A DNA stretch of 64,000 bases, taken from positions 1 to 64,000 of IMG/VR virus record IMGVR_UViG_3300046002_004363; one strand, given 5' to 3'. Source of the DNA: a virus. Both the position numbers and the translations under genes were made by a program. This document shows, one piece after another, positions 49,493 to 57,350 of the stretch; within the stretch, counting starts at the first letter, position 1; every line of letters starts with the position of its first letter. The notes under the pieces are model-generated. The model searched no databases and was not told where the DNA came from. It saw nothing but the letters and a program-made list of their open reading frames with translations.

Positions 49493-49765
49493 TTACCATT
49501 TTTCTTTGTCAGCCCAATATGCAGCAGACATTTTTCCTTTCGCTATATTCTTTCCGTGTCTTGCTTTAAATGAAGCTCTTTTCTTCTTCATCTTATCGCT
49601 TTCTCCTGCTTTAGGTTTTCCTGCTGTCTTAGCTCCTTGCTCTCCAAATCTAATTATCTTCTCTTTCCCTCCTTCGCAAGCCTTTACTATATGACTTTTC
49701 TTAGGGTGAGATGGTGTACGTTTTGCAACATTACATTTCATCTCAGACTTATTTACCTTTAGCAT
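49493..49765 (-). CDS. Small basic structural protein (KRASFKARH family)
   Basis: The product has 90 residues, rich in Lys. Its end KKKRASFKARHGKNIAKGKMSAAYWADKEKW follows the KARH...K.AGYW pattern known from uncharacterised small proteins in T4-like and cyanophages, which accompany virion genes. The basic charge suggests DNA contact in the head. It has its own promoter, divergent from groEL. Confidence 0.6.
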   Translation of the reverse strand: MLKVNKSEMKCNVAKRTPSHPKKSHIVKACEGGKEKIIRFGEQGAKTAGKPKAGESDKMKKKRASFKARHGKNIAKGKMSAAYWADKEKW

Positions 49766-49796
49766 AGTTAATTATAATATTTTTAATAAATCTCTG

Positions 49797-49804
49797 CAAA
49801 GATA
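49797..49804 (-). promoter_or_regulatory. Promoter of the 49493 gene (divergent from groEL)
   Basis: TATCTTTG on the - strand is 32 bases before the ATG at 49765. Its upstream region overlaps the groEL promoter. Confidence 0.6.
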
Positions 49805-49820
49805 CGAAATAAAAAAAGTG

Positions 49821-49828
49821 TATATTTG
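49821..49828 (+). promoter_or_regulatory. Promoter of groEL-groES
   Basis: TATATTTG followed by CAA, 23 bases before the groEL ATG. Only 16 bases separate it from the - strand box at 49797-49804, so the two promoters are likely to compete. Confidence 0.65.
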
Positions 49829-49851
49829 CAATATAAAAAATCAAATTTATT

Positions 49852-51414
49852 ATGGTTATAAAAGAAGTTAAATTTAATCAAGAAGCAAAAGAGCCTTTAA
49901 TTAAAGGTATCTCAACAGTTTGTGATGCAGTTGCTACAACTATGGGATATAGAGGTAGAACAGTATTAATTGAGAGTCCAGGAGGGCTTCCAATCGTAAC
50001 AAAGGATGGTGTATCGGTAGCGGAAAGTATTTTCCTTGAAGATGCAACAGAAAGTTTAGGTTGTGAGTTTGTAAAGCAAGCTTGTAGAAAAACAGTTAAT
50101 GAAGCAGGTGATGGTACAACTGGCACAGCCGTACTTACAAAGGCTATTATAGACAATAGTCAGAAGTATTTAAAGAAGGGTGAGTCGGCAATTGATTTAA
50201 AGAATGGTATTGACTTTGCTGTAAAGGAAGTTGTTGAGTACATCAAGAGTACATCTAAAGAAGTTGACGATTCGTACTTGTTTGATGTGGCAAGAATATC
50301 AGCAAACAATGATTCTGAATTAGGGGAGATAATTGCAAAAGCCTTTATATCTGCTGGAAAGAATGGTGTTGTATCTTACGAGCAATCAGAAAGTTCAGAA
50401 ACCTATTTAGACTTTATTGATGGTATGCCAATCGCAAGAGGGTATGAATTTGAGGGGTTTGTAAATAAACCAGAAAATAGATCAATCGAATTCAATAATA
50501 ACCCCCTTATCTTACTATCAAACAGAAGATTTCAGAACATTACAGAATTACTACCTGTTATAGAGTTTTGTCACCACGCAAAGAAAGAGCTACTTATCAT
50601 CTCTGAAATGGAGTTTGAGGTTATGAAGGTTTTGTATGCTAATAAAAAGAATGGTCTTAAGGTAGCTACTATTATACCGCCAAGTATAGGAGAGAAGCGT
50701 AGAGATTATTTAACAGATATTTCTTTAGCAACAGGTGGTTTAATTATTGATTTAGACACCTCTACAAATATTGAAGGGTATGATATGAATGAACTACTTG
50801 GTAAATGTAGTCGATTGACTGTAACTAAAGATGACACTGTATTATTCTTTAATGAAAAACCTAATGCAGATAGGGTTCAATCAAAGATTGAAGAGTTAAA
50901 TAAAGTAATCAAGAACTCAAACAATAATTTAGAAAAGGAATACCTGAGAGACCGTATATCAAAATTAGCTTGTGGTGTTTCTGTAATTAAGGTTGGAGGA
51001 ACAACTGAGGTAGAGATTAAGGAGAAGATTGATAGGGTTGACGATGCAATTAATGCAGTTAAGAGTGCAATAGCTGAAGGTGTGGTTGTAGGAGGTGGTT
51101 TAGCGCTATATAACGCCTCTTTAAAGCTTGTTCCTGTATCGAAAGGATATAAGTGTCTTCTTGAGTCAATTCAAGCTCCTATTCGCACTATTTTAAGTAA
51201 TGCAGGTATTAAGTTAGATTCAATTGAAATGAACTTACTAACATATCAAGATAACTATGGATACGATGTTAAGGATTACGAAATTGTAGATATGTTTGAG
51301 AAAGGAATTATAGATCCTTCAAAGGTAATTAGATTAGCCTTAGAGAATGCTGCAAGTGTAGCTACAACAGTTTTATTAACCAATACGACAATAACACATA
51401 AAAGAAGTAACTAA
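49852..51414 (+). CDS. groEL: Phage-encoded GroEL chaperonin
   Basis: The product has 520 residues, a full-length group I chaperonin. Visible signatures are KDGVSVAESIFLED, the ATP motif GDGTTGTAVLTKAI near residues 85-98, the apical hinge regions, and AEGVVVGGGLALYNAS near 399-414 with its catalytic neighbourhood. The C terminus ends in TTITHKRSN without the Gly-Gly-Met tail of host GroEL. The gene is divergent from the host line of structural genes and followed by its own GroES, so the phage appears to carry a complete folding machine, probably for capsid or tail proteins. Confidence 0.9.
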   Translation: MVIKEVKFNQEAKEPLIKGISTVCDAVATTMGYRGRTVLIESPGGLPIVTKDGVSVAESIFLEDATESLGCEFVKQACRKTVNEAGDGTTGTAVLTKAIIDNSQKYLKKGESAIDLKNGIDFAVKEVVEYIKSTSKEVDDSYLFDVARISANNDSELGEIIAKAFISAGKNGVVSYEQSESSETYLDFIDGMPIARGYEFEGFVNKPENRSIEFNNNPLILLSNRRFQNITELLPVIEFCHHAKKELLIISEMEFEVMKVLYANKKNGLKVATIIPPSIGEKRRDYLTDISLATGGLIIDLDTSTNIEGYDMNELLGKCSRLTVTKDDTVLFFNEKPNADRVQSKIEELNKVIKNSNNNLEKEYLRDRISKLACGVSVIKVGGTTEVEIKEKIDRVDDAINAVKSAIAEGVVVGGGLALYNASLKLVPVSKGYKCLLESIQAPIRTILSNAGIKLDSIEMNLLTYQDNYGYDVKDYEIVDMFEKGIIDPSKVIRLALENAASVATTVLLTNTTITHKRSN

Positions 51415-51665
51415 TGAAGGTAGTATTAAGTAACATTTTAGTTAAGGAGATTAAGGAAGACGTGAAGACAAGTAGCGGTCTTTATTTAGGAGATGGTCAA
51501 GACATTAAGTTTCACAGAGGTGAAGTAATTGAGATTGGAGAGAATGTAGATAAGGTCAATGTTGGAGAGACCATTTGGTTTGATAGACACAGAACATACC
51601 CAATTAACTATCAAGGAATCGAGTACTTGGTTATGGGATATGAGAATGTAGTGATTGTAGAATAG
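51414..51665 (+). CDS. groES: Phage-encoded GroES co-chaperonin
   Basis: The product has 83 residues, starting on the last base of the groEL stop. It keeps the Cpn10 layout: SNILVKEIKED, a short mobile loop TSSGLYLGDG, FHRGEVIEIGENVDKVNVGETIWF, and EYLVMGYENVVIVE. It is shorter than host GroES (about 95) with a compressed loop and roof. Overlap with groEL indicates coupled synthesis. Confidence 0.85.
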   Translation: MKVVLSNILVKEIKEDVKTSSGLYLGDGQDIKFHRGEVIEIGENVDKVNVGETIWFDRHRTYPINYQGIEYLVMGYENVVIVE

Positions 51666-51706
51666 GTATAGGCGCAACAACTTCCATTTTCAATAGAACG
51701 CAAAAA

Positions 51707-51732
51707 AAGAGAGGGTTTAATCACCCTCTCTT
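51707..51732. terminator. Bidirectional terminator between groES and the 51717 gene
   Basis: AAGAGAGGGT pairs with ACCCTCTCTT around TTAATC, with A and T runs outside. The - strand gene's stop codon (51717) lies inside the loop. Confidence 0.85.
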
Positions 51733-52409
51733 ATTATTTCATCCTCTAAGTGATTTCCTAAACCACCATTTAAAATTTCATTCCTCTTCTTATTATACTC
51801 AACCATAAGTTTTGCAATCCTCTTATCCTTGTAGCTTGTCTCGTAGCTATTAAAGAATTTATTACTTGAAGAGTATTCGCTAATTTCTTCTTGCATAGTT
51901 AGTTTCTTGTATATACTAGAAACCCTTCTATTTGCCTTTATGGTTAATCTATATAATCTGTTTCCTGCAACCTTAATCATTGTATTACCAGGAAGAGCCT
52001 CTATCAATCCTAAATCAATAAATCTCTTTATGCTCTTATTTTTTTGAAGCATTGCAGAGTTATATACATCAAACTCCTTCTTTGAGAATAGTGGTTCTGA
52101 GTAAAAGTACATAAGCATCTCTATTTCATCAATGGTTAAATCATACATTACAGAAGCCCATCTCTTTACAATACCATAAAACTTCATAAAGTCAAACTCC
52201 CTATTACAAGAAATAACCTTTATAACCTTCTTCTTGAGTGGTCTTTTCTTTGACCTCTCATACTTCCGCTTCATTGGTCTATACTTCTTTGCTTTATGTA
52301 TAGTACTATCTGCAATTGGTTTTATTAAGAAACTATTGATTTCAGACAAGACTTTCTCTTCCTTGAGTGTTTTTTCATTCTGCTCTAAAAAGTCCTTAAA
52401 ATCGCTCAT
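51717..52409 (-). CDS. Basic DNA-binding protein with winged-helix-like domain
   Basis: The product has 230 residues. A basic N-terminal third (KYRPMKRKYERSKKRPLKKK) is followed by a MarR-like fold (YDLTIDEIEMLMYFYSEPLFSKKEFDVY, RFIDLGLIEALPGNTMIKVAGNRLYRLTIKA). It may regulate late genes or bind DNA in the head. The HTH call is from pattern. Confidence 0.5.
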   Translation of the reverse strand: MSDFKDFLEQNEKTLKEEKVLSEINSFLIKPIADSTIHKAKKYRPMKRKYERSKKRPLKKKVIKVISCNREFDFMKFYGIVKRWASVMYDLTIDEIEMLMYFYSEPLFSKKEFDVYNSAMLQKNKSIKRFIDLGLIEALPGNTMIKVAGNRLYRLTIKANRRVSSIYKKLTMQEEISEYSSSNKFFNSYETSYKDKRIAKLMVEYNKKRNEILNGGLGNHLEDEIIREGD

Positions 52410-52412
52410 AAA

Positions 52413-52691
52413 TTATTTCTTTTTGCCTCTTGCTCGGACATCGCCTGGTGCATCTTTTTTACTTCCCCTATTAACTGATTGTGGTTTTAATACCATACCA
52501 TTCTTTGTGTGGCTTTGGTCTTTTCCATCACCAACACTACTTGTTCCGTTTTTATGGCTCTTTCTATTTGCTTTATTCAATTCAACCCTCTTCTTAACCT
52601 GTTCAGGTTTTTTATTGTACTCTTTTTGGTACTCATCCTTTTTTGCTTTAGCCTTAGGATTGTCTTTATAATACTTAGCAGTTTCTTTCAT
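52413..52691 (-). CDS. Small basic structural protein (DUF5872-like)
   Basis: The product has 92 residues, Lys/Asn-rich. TAKYYKDNPKAKAKKDEYQKEY followed by KKRVELNKANRKSHKNG and the DxxHTKNGMV and QSVNRGSKKDAPGD parts match a short protein of cyanophages and other large phages (DUF5872 type). It is thought to be virion-associated. Confidence 0.6.
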   Translation of the reverse strand: MKETAKYYKDNPKAKAKKDEYQKEYNKKPEQVKKRVELNKANRKSHKNGTSSVGDGKDQSHTKNGMVLKPQSVNRGSKKDAPGDVRARGKKK

Positions 52692-53070
52692 ATTTCTTCA
52701 TTTCGTTTAATAATTCGTATCTTTCTCTTGTAATTAATTCATCTTCAATCAGTTGCTCCGCTTCATCAAGTCTGCCTTCGTATACTAGATCATCTAACTC
52801 ATCAGAGAATACAATTGAGTTTGATTCTAATAGCACATCACCTCTCCTGTCGTATATAATATCCTCTTCTTGATTACACACAATAGAGGCTATAATTGAT
52901 ATTGGTATTGAAGTTGACATATAGTCGTCTTTATCTACGTCATATAATTGGTCTATTGAATCGTAAATCATTCTAGCTAATTCATAGTTGTTATCTTCGT
53001 CTATAAAGTTATCTACTCGATTAAACAATTCTACATTTATTGCAGTAAATTCTGGGCTGTTGCTTTCCAT
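52675..53070 (-). CDS. Acidic hypothetical protein
   Basis: The product has 131 residues, strongly acidic (DNFIDEDNNYELARMIYDSI, DDLVYEGRLDEAEQLIEDEL). It overlaps both neighbours (16 and 34 bases), so it is part of a compact operon. Its acidity next to two basic proteins could allow pairing or DNA mimicry, which is speculative. Confidence 0.6.
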   Translation of the reverse strand: MESNSPEFTAINVELFNRVDNFIDEDNNYELARMIYDSIDQLYDVDKDDYMSTSIPISIIASIVCNQEEDIIYDRRGDVLLESNSIVFSDELDDLVYEGRLDEAEQLIEDELITRERYELLNEMKKYERNC

Positions 53071-53390
53071 TGATTGTCTGTTACGTTAATTACTTCTGTA
53101 TATGTGCTTCTACTTATTTCTCTTAATTCTGTTTCATCATTATCAAAGTGTATATCTACTCCTTCCATATAATGTTGCTTCTTGTCTCCATCAGTGTAAA
53201 TCACTTTGTTTATACCGAGTTTATCAGTTACCTTTATTAAGTCTTGATTAAGATACTTACTATGTCTTGTTGTTGTTACAATTACGTTGTATTCACCTTC
53301 AATTAATTCCTTAGCATATTCTTGTACTGATGGTAATGATAATGTTGCGTCAAAATCAAAACTTACTGTTATATTACTATTCTCTACCAT
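53037..53390 (-). CDS. HAD-like phosphatase
   Basis: The product has 117 residues. Motif I is VSFDFDATLSLP (Asp nucleophile and +2 Asp), motif II includes VTTTRHSKY, and motif IV is VDIHFDNDETEL. The cap is minimal, as in the small HAD proteins related to Bacteroides BT0820. Motif III Lys is not certain. It would remove phosphate from a small substrate or nucleic acid end. Confidence 0.7.
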   Translation of the reverse strand: MVENSNITVSFDFDATLSLPSVQEYAKELIEGEYNVIVTTTRHSKYLNQDLIKVTDKLGINKVIYTDGDKKQHYMEGVDIHFDNDETELREISRSTYTEVINVTDNQWKATAQNLLQ

Positions 53391-53392
53391 AT

Positions 53393-53719
53393 CTAGTTCA
53401 CATCATTAAAGTACATTTCATCATCATTCTCTTCGTACACAAAAGACCATTTAGTGTAATGATAGAACTTTGCATTTTGCAATAGACTTAATCTATCTAA
53501 AATTGCGTAATCATCAACATTAATTATATTGTCATCTATTTTGCCGAACATATCGTAGAAATCAGTACCTATCAAGACCACTACATCAGGCATAGAATCG
53601 TCAGATTGAAAATTAACCAATATTTCCCCCTTGAATTTATTTGCTAGTAGTAATGAGAATAAAAATACATTTGGTCTCTTTATCTGTGAGTTAAAATCCT
53701 CTATAAATTTTTCAATCAT
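53393..53719 (-). CDS. Hypothetical protein
   Basis: The product has 108 residues with a hydrophobic core (NVFLFSLLLANKFKGEILV) and an acidic C-terminal tail (YEENDDEMYFNDVN). It is first in the transcript from the promoter at 53736. No family is recognised. Confidence 0.6.
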   Translation of the reverse strand: MIEKFIEDFNSQIKRPNVFLFSLLLANKFKGEILVNFQSDDSMPDVVVLIGTDFYDMFGKIDDNIINVDDYAILDRLSLLQNAKFYHYTKWSFVYEENDDEMYFNDVN

Positions 53720-53735
53720 AAGTTAAATCTTTTCA

Positions 53736-53743
53736 CAAAAGTA
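53736..53743 (-). promoter_or_regulatory. Promoter of the HAD operon
   Basis: TACTTTTG fits TAnnTTTG, 17 bases before the ATG at 53719 and just after the terminator at 53749-53777. Confidence 0.55.
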
Positions 53744-53748
53744 ATAAA

Positions 53749-53777
53749 AAAAGACCAAACAAAATGAATGGTCTTTT
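53749..53777 (-). terminator. Terminator after the 53805 gene
   Basis: AAAAGACCA pairs with TGGTCTTTT around an 11-base loop, with a T-run on the - strand side. Confidence 0.75.
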
Positions 53778-53804
53778 AATTGTAATCTGATTAAGTAATT
53801 TAAT

Positions 53805-54119
53805 CTACGATACCGCAGTTACACTGTAGCTTATCCAAGCTGTACTTGATATTCTTAAATATAATAAACCACCAGCTGTGATACTTCTGCAAACAACCTT
53901 AGTTCCTACTGGGAAAGTAGCTACTGGGTACGTTGAATTTAAAGTAGCTAATGATAATGCAGATGTAGTAGTGTTATTTACCGTAAAATCAACACCATCA
54001 ATTAAATCCTCTATCGTATAAGGTTCTGTTAAGCTATTTTGTTGAGCTGCTTTTCTCTCTGTTAGATCTGCATCAGTTGAAATACCGATAAATCTTGTTC
54101 CTGCTGGAATTGTTGCCAT
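53805..54119 (-). CDS. Short virion appendage protein with shared N-terminal anchor
   Basis: The product has 104 residues. It begins ATIPAGTRFIGISTDADLTERKAAQQNSLTEPYTIEDLID, the same start as the proteins at 54137 and 55456. The rest is beta-rich (TVNNTTTSALSLATLNSTYPVA). The common N terminus is likely to attach these proteins to the same virion site. The gene is closed by its own terminator. Confidence 0.55.
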   Translation of the reverse strand: MATIPAGTRFIGISTDADLTERKAAQQNSLTEPYTIEDLIDGVDFTVNNTTTSALSLATLNSTYPVATFPVGTKVVCRSITAGGLLYLRISSTAWISYSVTAVS

Positions 54120-54136
54120 AGTTTTTGTTTTATATA

Positions 54137-54892
54137 TTAATTGTAAAGTCTTAATTCAAAGTTTATTCTTCCACCATAAGACCAACCCACAGCAGGCGTT
54201 CCACTTACCTTATAACTAGCTAGTTCGATTGTATCAAAACCTAATAATGAAGGTGTAATTACGTGATATATACTGTTTTGAAGATAATTTGATGCGCTTA
54301 GATATGGATTTGTTAGTGTAATTAATTCAGATCCTAACACGATATTTATTTTTCCTGACACCCAGCTAACTGTTACAGTTGTGCCTAAAGTGTTCTCTAA
54401 AACATTTGTAGTTACAACAGATATAGATTCTGGGATTATTTGAGCAACATAAGACTTATAAGCTAATGCTTCTCCAGAAGCTCCTTGCGGTCCTGTTGGT
54501 CCTTGCGCACCTTGTGGTCCTGTAGCTCCTTGAGAGGCTAGTAAAGCCCATTTAGTTGTAGCCACCTCTGGATTAGAGTTACCTGTACCTGTGACTGCTG
54601 AAATACAAAACCAAGATGAACCATTAAAACCTACGGCATCATCTATTGCGTATGATGTATTTGTATTCCAAGCTCCTCTCCATTCTAATCCTGCTGGTCC
54701 TACTGGTCCTGGAGGTCCTGCTGGTCCTTGAACTCCTTGAGGTCCTTGAGATCCTGCTCCGATTGTTGCTGTAATATCCTCTAATGTAAAGTACTCTGAC
54801 TTTCTATCTACCTTAGTACCTTTCTTTTCGGTTAGGTCTGTAAACGCAGGGTCTACACCTAAAAACTTTGTTCCGCTTGGAATTGTTGCCAT
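54137..54892 (-). CDS. Virion appendage with collagen-like repeats and sugar-binding-like module
   Basis: The product has 251 residues. The shared anchor (ATIPSGTKFLGVDPAFTDLTEKK) is followed by collagen triplets (GPQGVQGPAGPPGPVGPAG near residues 49-67 and GATGPQGAQGPTGPQGASG near 122-140). Between them is WRGAWNTNTSYAIDDAVGFN with WFC, similar to chitin- or carbohydrate-binding CBM5/12-type modules. A beta C-terminal domain follows. Head or tail display for binding to host glycans or mucus is plausible. Confidence 0.65.
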   Translation of the reverse strand: MATIPSGTKFLGVDPAFTDLTEKKGTKVDRKSEYFTLEDITATIGAGSQGPQGVQGPAGPPGPVGPAGLEWRGAWNTNTSYAIDDAVGFNGSSWFCISAVTGTGNSNPEVATTKWALLASQGATGPQGAQGPTGPQGASGEALAYKSYVAQIIPESISVVTTNVLENTLGTTVTVSWVSGKINIVLGSELITLTNPYLSASNYLQNSIYHVITPSLLGFDTIELASYKVSGTPAVGWSYGGRINFELRLYN

Positions 54893-54908
54893 ATTTTATG
54901 TTTTCTTA

Positions 54909-55436
54909 TTAATTTGCTATTCTTATTTTGTTCAAATCTTTAAGCGCTTTCAGGTCTTTTGCTGTAAGTGTTTTTTTATTCCCAGTATTAACTTTAACAA
55001 AGTTTAAATTATTACTAGCTCTATTGGCGTAATCTGTACTGTCTCTTACAAATTGTTTTCTAAACTCAGGATTAAATTTTTCTCCAGGCTTAGTTGTTGT
55101 TTTAGCCTCGCTAACTACCTTTCCTTTTGAGTCAAAAACTCTGTCTTTTTGACCAGACTTTCCGTATTCGTACTTCTTAGGGTATTGTTTTACTTCAGCT
55201 TTACCTCCAGAGTATTTAACTCCGCTTGACTCGAATTTACCTTCTTTTACGTTTTTATCAATTTTTTTTGCGCTTTCAGTAAATTTCTTTGTGTATTCAA
55301 TGTTAGGCGTAGTTGGTGTAGTAACTGTTTTCTTAGTAGTTACAATTGTCTTCTTCTCGTCTTTCTTAACCGCTGGGGTTTTAGCAGGAGTTGTTTTAGT
55401 TACCTCTTTTTTCTTTTCTTTTAAAGCTATAGCCAT
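54909..55436 (-). CDS. Lys/Thr-rich low-complexity protein
   Basis: The product has 175 residues. The N-terminal half is Lys, Thr, Pro and Ala repeats (KKEVTKTTPAKTPAVKKDEKK), and the second half has short hydrophilic strands (VKYSGGKAEVKQYPKKYEYG). Unstructured basic proteins like this may bind packaged DNA or link appendages. No family is recognised. Confidence 0.55.
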   Translation of the reverse strand: MAIALKEKKKEVTKTTPAKTPAVKKDEKKTIVTTKKTVTTPTTPNIEYTKKFTESAKKIDKNVKEGKFESSGVKYSGGKAEVKQYPKKYEYGKSGQKDRVFDSKGKVVSEAKTTTKPGEKFNPEFRKQFVRDSTDYANRASNNLNFVKVNTGNKKTLTAKDLKALKDLNKIRIAN

Positions 55437-55455
55437 ATCTTTATTATTTTATTTG

Positions 55456-56088
55456 TTAAAATGTTTTGCTTAATGTAAATATCTCTGAATAAATTGAATC
55501 TTCTGCATTAGCTGAACCCCATTTAGCGGTTACGTCTAGCGTGTTATTTATTGTTGTATTGAATGTATTTATAGTACTAAAGTTAGTTCCCTCAAATGCC
55601 AATCCAGCATTTCTATTATATGAGAATATACCGCCAGACGCTACAGATCCATTACTACCAACACTTCTGACTGTAAAGTATATGTTTAGCTCCCAGTGTC
55701 TATTACTTATTGTGTCTAAATCAATTATTCCTGTATCAGCAAGTATTACAGATCCTGCCTTAATATTTAATCTTAAGGTTGCAGCTGAGTTGCAAGATAT
55801 ATGACCAATTAACTTTGCGTGATATGAATCCCCAACCTTAAATGCATTTGCAGGAACAGATAATGATCCAACACCACTACCAATTAAACTACTTTCTGTA
55901 GCTGTGTTTGCTATTGGAGTGCTACTTGTTGTTTGAGCGAATAGACCTACTAGTGGATTTATATAACCATAAATATCTTGTAGCGAGTAGTATTCGGTTT
56001 TTGAATCATTAAGAGACCCTTTCTTCTCGCTTAAATCAACCTTAGAAGAATCTACACCTAAGAATCTTGTATTGGTATCTATAGACAT
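55456..56088 (-). CDS. Virion appendage with jelly-roll-like C-terminal domain
   Basis: The product has 210 residues. The start SIDTNTRFLGVDSSKVDLSEKKGSLNDSKTEYYSLQDIYG is the shared anchor of the three appendage proteins. From residue 52 (FAQTTSSTPIANTATESSLIG) onward, the pattern is that of a C1q/TNF-like jelly roll often found in phage surface proteins, with SVPANAFKVGDSYHAKLIG. It could form trimers. Confidence 0.6.
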   Translation of the reverse strand: MSIDTNTRFLGVDSSKVDLSEKKGSLNDSKTEYYSLQDIYGYINPLVGLFAQTTSSTPIANTATESSLIGSGVGSLSVPANAFKVGDSYHAKLIGHISCNSAATLRLNIKAGSVILADTGIIDLDTISNRHWELNIYFTVRSVGSNGSVASGGIFSYNRNAGLAFEGTNFSTINTFNTTINNTLDVTAKWGSANAEDSIYSEIFTLSKTF

Positions 56089-56091
56089 AAT

Positions 56092-56226
56092 CTATTTCTT
56101 CTTAAAAGCCGTACCCATCTTCTCTTTCTTCTCAAAAGCCTTACCTTCTTTTTTCTCGTGCTTAGCCTTAGCTGTTTTAGAAGTGTATTTTTCTTTTCCT
56201 CCGTATTCTTTAATCATTTTTTTCAT
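56092..56226 (-). CDS. Very small Lys-rich protein
   Basis: ATG at 56226 gives 44 residues (KKMIKEYGGKEKYTSKTAKAKHEKKEGKAFEKKE and end). A longer frame starting at 56274 would overlap the promoter box at 56255-56262 and is rejected. The content is about half Lys and Glu. It resembles the small Lys-rich virion proteins at 49493 and 52413 in composition and is perhaps DNA-binding. Confidence 0.6.
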   Translation of the reverse strand: MKKMIKEYGGKEKYTSKTAKAKHEKKEGKAFEKKEKMGTAFKKK

Positions 56227-56254
56227 ATCGTAGAATGTTTTTATTTTTGATTTG

Positions 56255-56262
56255 CAAAGATA
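56255..56262 (-). promoter_or_regulatory. Promoter of the 56092 gene and appendage operon
   Basis: TATCTTTG followed by CAAATC, 29 bases before the ATG at 56226. The -33 part overlaps the end of the upstream gene. Confidence 0.65.
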
Positions 56263-56266
56263 CAAA

Positions 56267-56485
56267 TTATTCAACCACCTTTATAAAGTTTCCATTCTTA
56301 TCGTGTAGTGTAGTTAACTCAAACTTTTTATCTAAACCACTAAGTACCACTTCATTTAATTGAAATACCATTTGAAATACATTGAAGTCAACTGAACCTC
56401 CGTTCTCTTTGTAGTATCTGTAAAACCAACCTATATCGAATTGATTGGTATTTCTCATTTGTATATATTGTTCTCTATATTTCAT
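56267..56485 (-). CDS. Small hypothetical protein
   Basis: The product has 72 residues with aromatic content (FDIGWFYRYYKENGG) and a C-terminal beta hairpin (FELTTLHDKNGNFIKVVE). Its ATG is three bases after the regulator's stop, so the two are co-transcribed. No family is recognised. Confidence 0.6.
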   Translation of the reverse strand: MKYREQYIQMRNTNQFDIGWFYRYYKENGGSVDFNVFQMVFQLNEVVLSGLDKKFELTTLHDKNGNFIKVVE

Positions 56486-56488
56486 AAT

Positions 56489-57337
56489 TTATTTATTTAA
56501 TTTATCCCAATGTTTAGTTACAGTTATTCTTGACACACCTGATTTTTCTGAAACAGAATTTTTATTTATCTTTTCGTTATTCAATTTCATTTCATTTATA
56601 ACGGATTGTATTTCATTTATCTTTTCTTGCTTATTTAATTCATTTTTATTTACAACCAAGTCATAACCTTCAAGTCTTATGTTTTTAGATACATATTCTT
56701 CGTAATGTCTTTTAACTGTATTGAATGATATTTTTGTTCTATCTACTATCTCGTTTATATAGCATTTATCTAAACCATCTTTTTCTTCATTTATTATCTT
56801 GATAGTCTCAATTATTAAATCTCTTTTATTCATACTTTTTACTTTATTTAAAAATGTTAATGCTTCTTTTTGTTTTTTCTTTGCTTTAAAATCAGAATAA
56901 TATTTATCTTTTTTATAACCATCAAGTGAATTATACATATCTAATTCTTCTTTAGTCATAACAAATAATTCATCTAAATTTGTTTTCCACATTATTTTTT
57001 TGTCTTCATAAATCATATTCAACATTTCTTGACTAAATTCTTTGTTAAAACATTCTTCTGCTATCGAATATATATCATACTCTGAAACATATATCCCCTT
57101 TATCTTTTTTGTTTTCCTTATTAAAGATATACCCTCATCTACCAACATACCAATATTAACATCATCATTCAAATACATTAGTTTATAGAAAAAAGACTCA
57201 ACATTCCTCATTGCAGATGCTCTTGTATAATTAATACCAACATATCTTGCATCAACACAAGTATATCCATCTGGATAATACCAAAAGTATTTATGCTCAA
57301 TAGCTGTGGTTTTATTTATAGTTCTATAGTAAATCAT
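56489..57337 (-). CDS. Regulator with two HTH regions at the head of the late operon
   Basis: The ATG at 57337 gives 282 residues; an upstream ATG at 57388 lies beyond the promoter box and is rejected. Residues 1-60 are beta/aromatic-rich. A first HTH-like unit lies near residues 195-220 (CYINEIVDRTKISFNTVKRHYEEYV), and a second near 258-282 (NKNSVSEKSGVSRITVTKHWDKL). It has a leaderless promoter and precedes all the late genes, so it may control them. Confidence 0.6.
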   Translation of the reverse strand: MIYYRTINKTTAIEHKYFWYYPDGYTCVDARYVGINYTRASAMRNVESFFYKLMYLNDDVNIGMLVDEGISLIRKTKKIKGIYVSEYDIYSIAEECFNKEFSQEMLNMIYEDKKIMWKTNLDELFVMTKEELDMYNSLDGYKKDKYYSDFKAKKKQKEALTFLNKVKSMNKRDLIIETIKIINEEKDGLDKCYINEIVDRTKISFNTVKRHYEEYVSKNIRLEGYDLVVNKNELNKQEKINEIQSVINEMKLNNEKINKNSVSEKSGVSRITVTKHWDKLNK

Positions 57338-57342
57338 ATATG

Positions 57343-57350
57343 CAAATATA
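57343..57350 (-). promoter_or_regulatory. Promoter of the late-operon regulator (leaderless)
   Basis: TATATTTG on the - strand ends six bases before the ATG at 57337, so the message would start at or beside its start codon. Confidence 0.65.

Noticed and set aside
49878-50156. A 92-codon - strand frame inside groEL
   Set aside because: It is the shadow of a strongly conserved gene and has no promoter or family pattern.
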